Assembly (NCBI GenBank): GCA_951804985.1
Contig: OX638135.1
Location: 37,781,024 to 37,845,023, forward strand
Length of the DNA stretch: 64,000 nucleotides
Origin: Dryomyza anilis
Taxonomy: Eukaryota > Arthropoda > Insecta > Diptera > Dryomyzidae
Reading direction: 5' to 3'
Shown here one piece after another: positions 20,901-32,519 of the stretch (position 1 is the stretch's first letter; each line of letters starts with the position of its first letter). The position numbers and the translations under genes are program-made. The notes beneath the pieces were generated by a model. It searched no databases, was not told the origin of the DNA, and saw nothing but the letters and a program-made list of their open reading frames with translations.

Positions 20901-23900
20901 ATCTTTTTGATCTTTTTGATCTTTTTGATCTTTTTGATCTTTTTGATCTTTTTGATCTTTTTGATCTTTTTGATCTTTTTGATCTTTTTGATCTTTTTGA
21001 TCTTTTAGATCTTTTAGATCTTTTTGATCTTTTTGATCTTTTTGATCTTTTTGATCATTTTGATCTTTTTGATCTTTTTGATCTTTTTGATCTTTTTGAT
21101 CTTTTTGATCTTTTTGATCTTTTTGATCTTTTTGATCTTTTTGATCTTTTTGATCTTTTTGATCTTTTTGATCTTTTTGATCTTTTTGATCTTTTTGATC
21201 TTTTTGATCTTTTTGATCTTTTTGATCTTTTTGATCTTTTTGATCTTTTTGATCTTTTTGATCTTTTTGATCTTTTTGATCTTTTTGATCTTTTTGATCT
21301 TTTTGATCTTTTTGATCTTTTTGATCTTTTTGATCTTTTTGATCTTTTTGATCTTTTTGATCTTTTTGATCTTTTTGATCTTTTTGATCTTTTTGATCTT
21401 TTTGATCTTTTTGATCTTTTTGATCTTTTTGATCTTTTTGATCTTTTTGATCCTTTTGATCTTTTTGATCTTTTTGATCTTTTTGATCTTTTTGATCTTT
21501 TTGATCTTCTTGATCTTTTTGATATTTTTGATATTTTTGATATTTTTTTTATCTTTTTGATCTTTTTGATCTTTTTGATCTTTTTGATCTTTTTGATCTT
21601 TTTGATCTTTTTGATCTTTTTGATCTTTTTGATCTTTTTGATCTTTTTGATCTTTTTGTTCTTTTTGTTCTTTTTGATCTTTTTGATCTTTTGATCTTTT
21701 GGTCTTTTTAATCTTTTTGATCTTTTTGATTTTTTTGATCTTTTTGATCTTTTTGATCTTTTTGATCTTTTTGATCTTTTTGATCTTTTTGATCTTTTTG
21801 ATCTTTTTGATCTTTTTGGTCTTTTTGATCTTTTTGATCTTTTTGATATTTTTGATTTTTTTGATTTTTTTTTGATTTTTTTGATTTATGATCTTTATGA
21901 TCTTTTTGATCTTTTTGATCTTTTTGATCTTCTTGATCTTTTTGATCTTTTTGATATTTTTGATCTTTTCGATCTTTTTGATCTTTTTGATCTTTTTGAT
22001 CTTTTTGATCTTTTTGATCTTTTTGATCTTTTTGATCTTTTTGATCTTTTTGATCTTTTTGATCTTTTTGATCTTTTTGATCTTTTTGATCTTTTTGATC
22101 TTTTTGATCTTTTTGATCTTTTTGATCTTTTTGATCTTTTTGATCTTTTTGATCTTTTTGATCTTTTTGATCTTTTTGATCTTTTTGATCTTTTTGATCT
22201 TTTTGATCTTTTTGATCTTTTTGATCTTTTTGATCTTTTTGATCTTTTTGATCTTTTTGATCTTTTTGATCTTTTTGATCTTTTTGATCTCTTTGATATT
22301 TTTGATCTTTTCAATCTTTTTGATCTTTTTGATCTTTTTGATCTTTTTGATCTTTTTGATCTTTTTGATCTTTTTGATCTTTTTGATCTTTTTGATCTTT
22401 TTGATCTTTTTGATCTTTTTGATCTTTTTGATCTTTTTGATCTTTTTGATCTTTTTGATCTTTTTGATCTTTTTGATCTTTTTGATCTTTTTGATCTTTT
22501 TGATCTTTTTGATCTTTTTGATCTTTTTGATCTTTTTGATCTTTTTGATCTTTTTGATCTTTTTGATCTTTTTGATCTTTTTGATCTTTTTGATCTTTTT
22601 GATCTTTTTGATCTTTTTGATCTTTTTGATCTTTTTGATCTTTTTGATCTTTTTGATCTTTTTGATCTTTTTGATCTTTTTGATCTTTTTGATCTTTTTG
22701 ATCTTTTTGATCTTTTTGATCTTTTTGATCTTTTTGATCTTTTTGATCTTTTTGATCTTTTTGATCTTTTTGATCTTTTTGATCTTTTTGATCTTTTTGA
22801 TCTTTTTGATCTTTTTGATCTTTTTGATCTTTTTGATCTTTTTGATCTTTTTGATCTTTTTGATCTTTTTGATCTTTTTGATCTTTTTGATCTTTTTGAT
22901 CTTTTTGATCTTTTTGATCTTTTTGATCTTTTTGATCTTTTTGATCTTTTTGATCTTTTTGATCTTTTTGATCTTTTTGATATTTTTGATATTTTTGATA
23001 TTTTTGATATTTTTGATTTTTTTGATCTTTTTGATCTTTTTGATCTTTTTGATCTTTTTGATCTTTTTGATCTTTTTGATCTTTTTGATCTTTTTGATCT
23101 TTTTGATCTTTATGATCTTTATGATCTTTATGATCTTTTTGTTCTTTTTGTTCTTTTTGATCTTTTTGATCTTTTTGATCTTTTTGATCTTTTTGATCTT
23201 TTTGATCTTTTTGATCTTTTTGATCTTTTTGATCTTTTTGATCTTTTTGATCTTTTTGATCTTTTTGATCTTTTTGATCTTTTTGATCTTTTTGATCTTT
23301 TTGATCTTTTTGATCTTTTTGATCTTTTTGATCTTTTTGATCTTTTTGATCTTTTTGATCTTTTTGATCTTTTTGATCTTTTTGATCTTTTTGATCTTTT
23401 TGATCTTTTTGATCTTTTTGATCTTTTTGATCTTTTTGATCTTATTGATCTTTTTGATCTTTTTGATCTTTTTGATCTTTTTGATCTTTTTGATCTTTTT
23501 GATCTTTTTGATCTTTTTGATCTTTTTGATCTTTTTGATCTTTTTGATCTTTTTGATCTTTTTGATCTTTTTGATCTTTTTGATCTTTTTGATCTTTTTG
23601 ATCTTTTTGATCTTTTTGATCTTTTTGATCTTTTTGATCTTTTTGATCTTTTTGATCTTTTTGATCTTTTTGATCTTTTTGATCTTTTTGATCTTCTTGA
23701 TCTTTTTGATATTTTTGATTTTTTTGATATTTTTGATCTTTATGATCTTTTTGATCTTTTTGATCTTTTTGATCTTTTTGATCTTTTTGATCTTTTTGAT
23801 CTTTTTGATCTTTTTGATCTTTTTGATCTTTTTGATCTTTTTGATCTTTTTGATCTTTTTGATCTTTTTCATCTTTTTCATCTTTTTGATCTTTTTGATC

Positions 23901-24315
23901 TTTTTGAGTTTTTTGATATTTTTGATATTTTTGATATTTTTGATCTTTTTGATCTTTTTGATCTTTTTGATCTTTTTGATCTTTTTGATCTTTTTGATCT
24001 TCTTGATCTTTTTTATTTTTTTTTGATTTTTTTGATCTTTATGATCTTTTTGATCTTTTTGTTCTTTTTGATCTTTTGATCTTTTTGATCTTTTTGATCT
24101 TTTTGATCTTTTTGATCTTTTTGATCTTTTTGATCTTTTTGATCTTTTTGATCTTTTTGATCTTTTTGATCTTCTTGATCTTTTTGATCTTTTTGATCTT
24201 TTTGATCTTTTTGATCTTTTTGATCTTTTTGATCTTTTTGATCTTTTTGATCTTTTTGATCTTTTCAATTTTTTCAATTTTTTCAATCTTTTTGATCTTT
24301 TAAATATTTTCGATC
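17907..24315 (+). repeat. 9-bp satellite (TTTTTGATC)n, left block
   Basis: About 6.4 kb, on the order of 700 units of TTTTTGATC. Variants (GATATT, GTTC, GATTTTTT, CTTGATC, TTTCGATC) recur in the same order near 19320-19455, 20760-20820, 21850-21980 and 24000-24060, suggesting kilobase-scale internal duplications. Two frames on this strand and three on the other have no stops, so long low-complexity reading frames appear (FDL, FLI, KIK, SKR, DQK). They are not proteins. Confidence 0.97.
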
Positions 24316-25611
24316 TTTTAAAGGCGATTCCGCCCACATGAAGTAGTCATCCTGGACATGTCCAGGAGTACCTCATCCTTCAATTGACATGTCCAAAATC
24401 ATTTTTTGTGATATTTCAAAACATTTTTACATTTTAAAAATTTGTCCAAGGTCATCATGGAGCACCTCATCCTCCAGTGAATACGTCCAAAATCATTTTT
24501 AAAACATTTCAAAAAATAATGAAACATTTTTTTTTTGTCCAAGGTCATCATGGACATGTCCAGGAGTACCTCATCTTCTAGTGGACATGTCCAAAATCAT
24601 TTTTATAACATTTAAAAAAATAATGAAAAAAAAAACATTTGTCCGAGGTCATCATGGATATGTCCAGGATATATATATATGTTATAAAAAAGTTATAAAA
24701 ATGATTTTGGACATGTCCACTGGAGGGTGAGGTGATCCTGGACATGTCCATGATGACCTCGGACAAAAAAAATTGTTTTTTTCATTATTTTTTGAAATGT
24801 TATAAAAATTATTTTGAACATGTACACTGGAGGATGAGGTGCTCCTGGACATGTCCATGATGACCTCGGACAAATATTTTTTTTTCATTATTTTTTTAAA
24901 TGTTATAAAAATGATTTTGGACATGTCCACTGGAGGATGAGGTGCTCCTGGAAATGTTCGTGATGACCTTGGACAAAATTTTTTTTGTTCATTATTTTTT
25001 GAAATGTTATAAAAATGATTTTGGCATGTCCACTGGAGGATGAGGTGCTCCTGGAAATGTTCGTGATGACCTTGGACAACATTTTTTTTGTTCATTATTT
25101 TTTGAAATGTTATAAAAATGATTTTGGACCACTGGTGTGTCCACTGGAGGATGAGGTGCTCCTGGACATTTCCATGATGACCTTGGACAAAAATTTTTTT
25201 TTTTTTCATTATTTTTTGAAATGTTATAAAAATGATTTTGGCATGTCCACTGGAGGATGAGGTGCTCCTGGACATGTCTATGATGACCTGGGACAAACAT
25301 TTTTTTTTTATTGTTTTAAATGTTATAAAAATGATTTTGGACTTGTCCACTGGAAGATGAGGTACTCCTGGACATATCCATGATGACCTTGGACAACATT
25401 TTTTTTCATTATTTTTTGAAATGTTATCAAAATGATTTTGCACATGTCTACTGGATGATGAGCTGCTCCATGATGACCTTGGACAAATTTTTAAAATGTA
25501 AAAATGTTTTGAAATATCACAAAAAATGATTTTGGACATGTCAATTGAAGGCTGAGGTACTCCTGGACATGTCCAGGATGACCACTTCATGTGGGCGGAA
25601 TCGCCTTTAAA
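24316..25611. repeat. Palindromic spacer of about 110-130-bp repeats at the satellite core
   Basis: The spacer starts and ends with AAAGGCGATTCCGCCCACAT in inverted orientation (about 24320 and 25605). Inside are about three units in one direction and seven in the other, turning near 24665-24690. The unit contains TTTTGGACATGTCCACTGGA, GATGAGGTGCTCC, TGGACATGTCCATGATGACC and a T-rich, ATTTTTTGAAATGTTATAAA segment. The 12-mer TGGACATGTCCA is itself a perfect palindrome and occurs up to twice per unit. A 300-residue minus-strand reading frame here is a translation of the repeat, not a gene. Confidence 0.9.
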
Positions 25612-28600
25612 AGATCAAAAAGATCGAAAATATTTAAAAGATCAAAGAGATTGAAAAAATTGAAAAGATCAAAAAGATCAAATAGAACGAAAAAATCAAA
25701 AAGATCAAAAAGATCGAAAAGATCAAAAAGATCAAAAAGATCAAGAAGATCAAAAAGATCAAAAAGATCAAAAAGATCAAAAATATCAAAAAGATCAAAA
25801 AGATCAAAAAGATCAAAAATATCAAAAAGATCAAAAAGATCAAAAAGATCAAAAAGATCAAAAAGATCAAAAAGATCAAAAAGATCAAAAAGATCAAAAA
25901 GATCAAAAAGATCAAAAAGATCAAAAAGATCAAAAAGATCAAAAAGATCAAAAAGATCAAAAAGATCAAAAAGATCAAAAAGATCAAAAAGATCAAAAAG
26001 ATCAAAAAGATCAAAAAGATCAAAAAGATCAAAAAGATCAAAAAGATCAAAAAGATCAAAAAGATCAAAAAGATCAAAAAGATCAAAAAGATCAAAAAGA
26101 TCAAAAAGATCAAAAAGATCAAAAAGATCAAAAAGATCAAAAAGATCAAAAAGATCAAAAAGATCAAAAAGATCAAAAAGATCAAAAAGATCAAAAAGAT
26201 CAAAAAGATCAAAAAGATCAAAAAGATCAAAAAGATCAAAAAGATCAAAAAGATCAAAAAGATCAAAAAGATCAAAAAGATCAAAAAGATCAAAAAGATC
26301 AAAAAGATCAAAAAGATCAAAAAGATCAAAAAGATCAAAAAGATCAAAAAGATCAAAAAGATCAAAAAGATCAAAAAGATCAAAAAGATCAAAAAGATCA
26401 AAAAGATCAAAAAGATCAAAAAGATCAAAAAGATCAAAAAGATCAAAAAGATCAAAAAGATCAAAAAGATCAAAAAGATCAAAAAGATCAAAAAGATCAA
26501 AAAGATCAAAAAGATCAAAAAGATCAAAAAGATCAAAAAGATCAAAAAGATCAAAAAGATCAAAAAGATCAAAAAGATCAAAAAGATCAAAAAGATCAAA
26601 AAGATCAAAAAGATCAAAAAGATCAAAAAGATCAAAAAGATCAAAAAGATCAAAAAGATCAAAAAGATCAAAAAGATCAAAAAGATCAAAAAGATCAAAA
26701 AGATCAAAAAGATCAAAAAGATCAAAAAGATCAAAAAGATCAAAAAGATCAAAAAGATCAAAAAGATCAAAAAGATCAAAAAGATCAAAAAGATCAAAAA
26801 GATCAAAAAGATCAAAAAGATCAAAAAGATCAAAAAGATCAAAAAGATCAAAAAGATCAAAAAGATCAAAAAGATCAAAAAGATCAAAAAGATCAAAAAG
26901 ATCAAAAAGATCAAAAAGATCAAAAAGATCAAAAAGATCAAAAAGATCAAAAAGATCAAAAAGATCAAAAAGATCAAAAAGATCAAAAAGATCAAAAAGA
27001 TCAAAAAGATCAAAAAGATCAAAAAGATCAAAAAGATCAAAAAGATCAAAAAGATCAAAAAGATCAAAAAGATCAAAAAGATCAAAAAGATCAAAAAGAT
27101 CAAAAAGATCAAAAAGATCAAAAAGATCAAAAAGATCAAAAAGATCAAAAAGATCAAAAAGATCAAAAAGATCAAAAAGATCAAAAAGATCAAAAAGATC
27201 AAAAAGATCAAAAAGATCAAAAAGATCAAAAAGATCAAAAAGATCAAAAAGATCAAAAAGATCAAAAAGATCAAAAAGATCAAAAAGATCAAAAAGATCA
27301 AAAAGATCAAAAAGATCAAAAAGATCAAAAAGATCAAAAAGATCAAAAAGATCAAAAAGATCAAAAAGATCAAAAAGATCAAAAAGATCAAAAAGATCAA
27401 AAAGATCAAAAAGATCAAAAAGATCAAAAAGATCAAAAAGATCAAAAAGATCAAAAAGATCAAAAAGATCAAAAAGATCAAAAAGATCAAAAAGATCAAA
27501 AAGATCAAAAAGATCAAAAAGATCAAAAAAATCAAAAAGATCAAAAAAATCAAAAAAATCAAAAAAAATCAAAAAAAATCAAAAAAATCAAAAAAATCAA
27601 AAAAATCAAAAAAAATCAAAAAAAATCAAAAAAATCAAAAAAATCAAAAAAATCAAAAAAAATCAAAAAAATCAAAAAAATCAAAAAAATCAAAAAAATC
27701 AAAAAAAATCAAAAAAATCAAAAAAATCAAAAAAATCAAAAAAATCAAAAAAATCAAAAAATCAAAAAAATCAAAAAAATCAAAAAAATCAAAAAAATCA
27801 AAAAAATCAAAAAAATCAAAAAAATCAAAAAAATCAAAAGATCAAAAAAATCAAAAGATCAAAAAGATCAAAAAGATCAAAAAGATCAAAAAGATCAAAA
27901 AGATCAAAAAGATCAAAAAGATCAAAAAGATCAAAAAGATCAAATAGATCAAATAGATCAAATAGATCAAATAGATCAGAAAGATCAAAAAGATCAAAAA
28001 GATCAAAAAGATCAAAAAGATCAAAAAGATCAAAAAGATCAAAAAGATCAAAAAGATCAAAAAGATAAAAAAGATCAAAAAGATCAAAAAGATCAAAAAG
28101 ATCAAAAAGATCAAAAAGATCAAAAAGATCAAAAAGATCAAAAAGATCAAAAAGATCAAAAAGATCAAAAAGATCAAAAAGATCAAAAAGATCAAAAAGA
28201 TCAAAAAGATCAAAAAGATCAAAAAGATCAAAAAGATCAAAAAGATCAAAAAGATCAAAAAGATCAAAAAGATCAAAAAGATCAAAAAGATCAAAAAGAT
28301 CAAAAAGATCAAAAAGATCAAAAAGATCAAAAAGATCAAAAAGATCAAAAAGATCAAAAAGATCAAAAAGATCAAAAAGATCAAAAAGATCAAAAAGATC
28401 AAAAAGATCAAAAAGATCAAAAAGATCAAAAAGATCAGAAAGATCAGAAAGATCAAAAAGATCAAAAAGATCAAAAAGATCAAAAAGATCAAAAAGATCA
28501 AAAAGATCAAAAAGATCAAAAAGATCAAAAAGATCAGAAAGATCAAAAAGATCAAAAAGATCAAAAAGATCAAAAAGATCAAAAAGATCAAAAAGATCAA

Positions 28601-28639
28601 AAATATCAAAAATATCAAAAAGTTCAAAAAGATCAAAAA
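25612..28639 (-). repeat. 9-bp satellite, right block (reverse orientation)
   Basis: About 3.0 kb of GATCAAAAA units, the reverse complement of the left block. A run of 8-bp GATC-less variants (TCAAAAAA) lies at 27530-27840. The outer junction (GATCAAAAAGTTCAAAAAGA then TCAAAAAGTATACAAGGCC) is the exact mirror of the left one, so the satellite was in place before the arms were duplicated. Confidence 0.97.
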
Positions 28640-28775
28640 GTATACAAGGCCGTAAAAAATGTACCAATTCCACGACCATATTGAACAATTGAACTATCCT
28701 ATATTATCCAAATTTGATTAAGATAGTACTCAGAATAAATCTTGTCCTTGGTTTACACTTAAATGATATCAGTAC
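28640..28775 (-). pseudogene. Core-like protein remnant cut by the satellite, right arm
   Basis: Reverse complement encodes VQYGRGIGTFFTALY directly before the satellite. Upstream the frame is disrupted. Mirror of 17800-17906. Confidence 0.75.
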
Positions 28776-28778
28776 AAC

Positions 28779-29695
28779 TTATGAATCTTCTTTTATATTA
28801 CGAAAATGTAACGTGAAATAAACGGGGAATTCATTCGACATAATATTTATTTTCTTTCCTTCATCATCTCGTATCATTATAGAAATATTATTTATATTTG
28901 AAGATTCCAATGGATAATATTCAATATTTTTAAAGTGAATATAATTTATTTCATTTAAACATGGACATATTTTTAAACATTTTATTTTTTGATCGCCTAC
29001 ATATCTGGGTTTAATAATGTCTGTGTACACAAACACTAGGTTGTATAGCTCGCTAGATCTTAATTTATAATTTGTATGTGAATTATATTTTTCATAAGAA
29101 TTCGATATGACATCTTACATTTTAAGTATTGTATTCTCCGATACAAAGTGTCTATTAATACTGCTTTTTACGCCAACCAACTCAGGGTTTTCATTTATAG
29201 TATCTTGAATGTCTTATTTTTCAGTTATTAATTTTAAACTTTTATCTTTTTTGTTATCGATATTCAACTCTTCTTTATTTTTTTTATTACAACTGTCTCA
29301 GGATTAGAATTGACATTGAGTTGATTTTCTGCAATTTGTGGTTTTTCTTCTCTATTTGTGATAGCTTGATTTATTTTGTCCATGAAATTTAATTATGTGA
29401 TAGGGATAGTATTTATTTTTTTATCTACTTTTAGATCACTATTTTTTTTTTTGATATTACTTTTATTTAACTTTAAAGTTGATTTCAAAATATTCCTTTT
29501 ATTCAAATTTCGAGATACTTCAAATGTAGATGGGTTATTAACAAGTTGAAATGAAATTTCTGTTAAACCTACAACCCAGTTTTCATTTAAAACCAAAGAT
29601 TCTTTTAATAAATTTGTAAATGTAGATTTAGTGTTTTCATAAATATTTGTGGAATTGTTATTTAATAAAGTAATATAAAAACTAAAATCTCCCAT
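28779..29695 (-). pseudogene. Penton-like minor capsid protein with a long middle insertion, block B
   Basis: ATG at 29695 (MGDFSFYITLLNNNSTNIY, then WVVGLTEISF) opens the N-terminal part to 29393. A Lys/Asn/Ser-rich stretch of about 165 residues, spread over several frames (KPQIAENQLNVNSNPETVV is readable near 29340), separates it from the C-terminal part 29036-28779. The latter holds VYTDIIKPRYVGDQK, YYPLESSNINN and FTLHFRN. Polinton A lacks this insertion. Stops and frameshifts make the copy inactive. Confidence 0.75.
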
Positions 29696-29797
29696 CTTTT
29701 AATTTCAAATGTTTAAATAAGAATGACAGTTTTTTTTTTTAATAACTTTATTTATATTAATATTGGAACAATACAATTATAATAAGTTACATTTAGT

Positions 29798-30736
29798 TTA
29801 CTTAGTTAATAAATCGTTTTTGTTAATCCATGAATTATGTTCACTTCCAAAACCTAGCCACTTGACATACACCATATCCTTTTTTCTTTTTAAAACCTTT
29901 TCAACTAGATACGTATTTGATGTTTCTGTTTTAAGTAATTCTTCTTCATAAAATCCACCTTTTATTATTTCTCCTTGATAATCAATTAATTGATAAGTAA
30001 TTGGATTTGTGATCTTTATTTTATTTATCTTGAATACCTCATTGGACCAATTGGATTCATATGCTTTGTAGAAAGTACCTTTATATTTACTAATTCGAAC
30101 ATCATCTCCAATTTTCAATTTACTCATCTTAAATGTTTTAATATGATTGTAAACTGTATTTAAAAGTATTTGTTGATTAGATTTATTGACATTTTTTGGA
30201 GACATTTTAATACTACGATGATATCTATTATTATATATATTGATATTTTTTGTAATCAAGTTCAGCCATTTATAATTCCCTTGAAGACTAAAATCTTTCC
30301 ACATTAAATTTTTAAAAGTTCTATTAAACCTTTCAATTATTGAAGCCTTCATATTAGAAAATGCATGATAATGGTTTATTTCAAAATTTTGCATTAATTT
30401 TTTAAAATTAGAATTGAAAAATTCTTTACCTTGATCAGATTTAATATTATATTTTTTCCTATTTTTTTCTAGAATATTTTGCATAGCTAAGGTTACATCG
30501 ATCCCACTTTTGGTTTTTACAGGTAAAGCATATGCGTATTTAGAAAAAACATCTATAACAGTCAGTAAATATTTATATCCTTTATTAATCTTTGCAAAAG
30601 GTATCATTTCTACAAGATCGATTTGCCAAGTATCTGAAATACCCTTTTGAATAAACCTACGCCGTTTACAATTTCTTCTTGCTTGTCGATGCAATTCATT
30701 TACAAGAACTTCTTTACTCATTGTGAGTTCAACCAA
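29798..30736 (-). CDS. int: Polinton DDE integrase with C-terminal chromodomain
   Basis: Uninterrupted 312-residue ORF and the only complete integrase in the window. Catalytic residues are D40 (TWQIDLVEM), D101 (KSDQGKEFF) and E135 (SIIERFNR), a DD-x33-E arrangement typical of retroviral-type and Polinton integrases. No clear N-terminal HHCC zinc site is visible. After the core come an SH3-like region (LKIGDDVRISKYKGTF) and a chromodomain at about 262-310 (YLVEKVLKRKKDMVYVKWLG ... HNSWIN) that could steer insertion to marked chromatin. It is divergent from the ATPase with about 100 bases between starts, probably a shared promoter. M1 or M6 could be the start; the homologue at 16978 shares both. 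Confidence 0.9.
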   Translation of the reverse strand: MVELTMSKEVLVNELHRQARRNCKRRRFIQKGISDTWQIDLVEMIPFAKINKGYKYLLTVIDVFSKYAYALPVKTKSGIDVTLAMQNILEKNRKKYNIKSDQGKEFFNSNFKKLMQNFEINHYHAFSNMKASIIERFNRTFKNLMWKDFSLQGNYKWLNLITKNINIYNNRYHRSIKMSPKNVNKSNQQILLNTVYNHIKTFKMSKLKIGDDVRISKYKGTFYKAYESNWSNEVFKINKIKITNPITYQLIDYQGEIIKGGFYEEELLKTETSNTYLVEKVLKRKKDMVYVKWLGFGSEHNSWINKNDLLTK

Positions 30737-30835
30737 TAATGTAAATAATTGATTTTTTAAAATTTATATATATATAAAAAAAAACTGGTTTACAATATTT
30801 ATATTTATTAGAAGTTCATCATTGAATAGAGAACA

Positions 30836-31504
30836 ATGTTTCATCAATTTGTGTATCCATTTACAATGTTAGTTTGTGGACCATCAGGTTGTGGCAAATC
30901 AACATTTATTATAAATCTTATTAACAATAGACATTTAATTAGTTCTCCTATTACAAAAGTAATTTGGTGTTATGCTGAAAAAAACTCTTTACCGGAACTT
31001 GATAATGTTAATTTTATTGAAGGCATTCCAGATGACTTTGAGAATTCAGCTAATGAATATACATTAATAATTTTAGATGATTTAATGTTAGACTCACTTA
31101 CAAAAAAAGTTTGTGAACTATTTACTAAAGGTTCGCATCACCGCAATTTATCAGTTGTTTTAGTAACTCAAAATATTTTTCATAAGGGGACATATACAAG
31201 AGATATATCATTGAATTCAAAATATATAGTTATGTTTAAAAATCCTAGAGATAAACTACAATTTCAATGCTTGGCAAGACAAATTTATCCTGAAAATTAT
31301 AAAGAATTAGTTCGAGTATATAACACTTGTACTGAGAGTGCTCATGGTTATTTATTAATAGATCTTACACAACAAGCACATAACGCATTAAGATTCAGAT
31401 CTAACATTTTCAATAAAGAATATTGTTACTGCTTTGTTTCACTCCAAAATGACCTGCAAACTGAAACGATTGAAGGAGAACAAATATATTCTATATGTTC
31501 TTAA
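30836..31504 (+). CDS. FtsK/HerA-type genome-packaging ATPase
   Basis: Uninterrupted 222 residues. Walker A is GPSGCGKST at residues 15-23 and Walker B is LIILDDLM at about 77-84, followed by a conserved VVLVTQNIF sensor-like segment. The length fits Polinton and adintovirus ATPases that pump DNA into the capsid. The 3' end overlaps the next gene by about 56 bases in another frame. This is the only intact ATPase here: the left-arm copy is frameshifted and Polinton A lacks the gene. Confidence 0.88.
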   Translation: MFHQFVYPFTMLVCGPSGCGKSTFIINLINNRHLISSPITKVIWCYAEKNSLPELDNVNFIEGIPDDFENSANEYTLIILDDLMLDSLTKKVCELFTKGSHHRNLSVVLVTQNIFHKGTYTRDISLNSKYIVMFKNPRDKLQFQCLARQIYPENYKELVRVYNTCTESAHGYLLIDLTQQAHNALRFRSNIFNKEYCYCFVSLQNDLQTETIEGEQIYSICS

Positions 31505-31788
31505 AAATGCTAAACCTAAATTGCGAAATGCAATTCTAAAAAACGCGGATGATAATCTTATAAAAGCTATTAATGAAATTGCATTTAATGTTTTACATAA
31601 AAATCATAATGTAAAGAAAAACGATCTAGTAAAGTTAAAATCATATAAAAATGTCATTAGAAAACTTTGCTGCTCAAAAACTGTTTTACGATCGAAGAGA
31701 AAACATCTAATCCAAAGATGAGAATTTATACCAATTTTGATTTCTTCTGTTTTAAGCGGTGTTATAGGAAAAATTTTAGAAAATGTCT
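31449..31788 (+). pseudogene. Small conserved basic protein, block B
   Basis: MTCKLKRLKENKYILYVLKN starts inside the ATPase end. The basic body runs to KRKHLIQR, where a TGA stops it (31721). The same frame then encodes the hydrophobic tail FIPILISSVLSGVIGKIL and a TAA at about 31790 overlapping the next start in ATGTCTAA. The tail and overlap match 8438-8794, so the TGA is probably a secondary mutation. Confidence 0.65.
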
Positions 31789-32410
31789 AATATTTTATCC
31801 AAGCTTATATTATTAAACCCTTCTACATATGATCGCTATTCTAACGATATGTCAGATTCAAATTTTTTAAAACGAAAACTTCTTCCAATATATGCCTCTC
31901 ATACACTTAAAGATATAAATAAATGGTATGGAATAAAACAGGAACTCGCAAAATATTTGATTACCAAACAAGAAATAAATATTAAGAAAGAGAATAAATC
32001 GGTTAAGTCGTATAAATCATTAAGGGATAATACTCAAACAAAATGGATATTTAAAAACGATAATGAAACTCAAACAAAAGATATTGGAAAAAAAGATTTT
32101 GCTTCGCAGGCTGACTTTAATGCTAATGAACATATATTTAGCAATATTAACGAAGATGAATTCTATGGATGTGGATACAACAATTAATAAAATAAACCAT
32201 TCCTCTGTAAGTTCTGCAGCTAAACGTTTAAAAAACTTTTCAAATCATGGATCACCTAAAGTACGGATTTTGTCAAGTGATGAAAGTAAAATTACACCGA
32301 AAACTAAGCAAACTCAATTACCATATCAATACTCACCTCGCTTAACTCGTCAAAAAAGTAAAACATTACAATATGATTATGATGATGTTAATTGGTATAA
32401 TATTAAATAA
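31783..32410 (+). pseudogene. Conserved hypothetical Polinton protein, block B
   Basis: ATG at 31783 (MSNILSKLILLNPSTYDRYS). The first frame runs to 32187 and the rest of the protein (SSAAKRLKNFSNHGSPKVRI ... YDDVNWYNIK) is in the frame ending at 32410, so one frameshift lies near 32170. Ser/Lys-rich middle, no recognised domain. Confidence 0.65.
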
Positions 32411-32519
32411 ACAAAACATTTTTAAATATGAAAAAATCGAATTTTTATTTTATTATTAATTTAATACATTATAAATTTTTATAATATAAATCTAATAATT
32501 AAAATAATATAATTTATAT

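Noticed and set aside
24682..25590. 302-codon ORF in the spacer
   Set aside because: It is the translation of the 110-130-bp tandem repeat, with repeated CPRSSWTCPG/HPPVDMSKIIF-type blocks and no conservation of frame across units.
17907..28639. CRISPR-like regular array
   Set aside because: Units are 9 bases with no unique spacers, and the context is eukaryotic.
17859..28688. Long ORFs encoding FDL, FLI, KIK, SKR or DQK repeats (up to about 1,100 codons)
   Set aside because: The 9-bp unit has no stop in two frames of one strand and three of the other. The frames follow from the satellite and show no coding signature.
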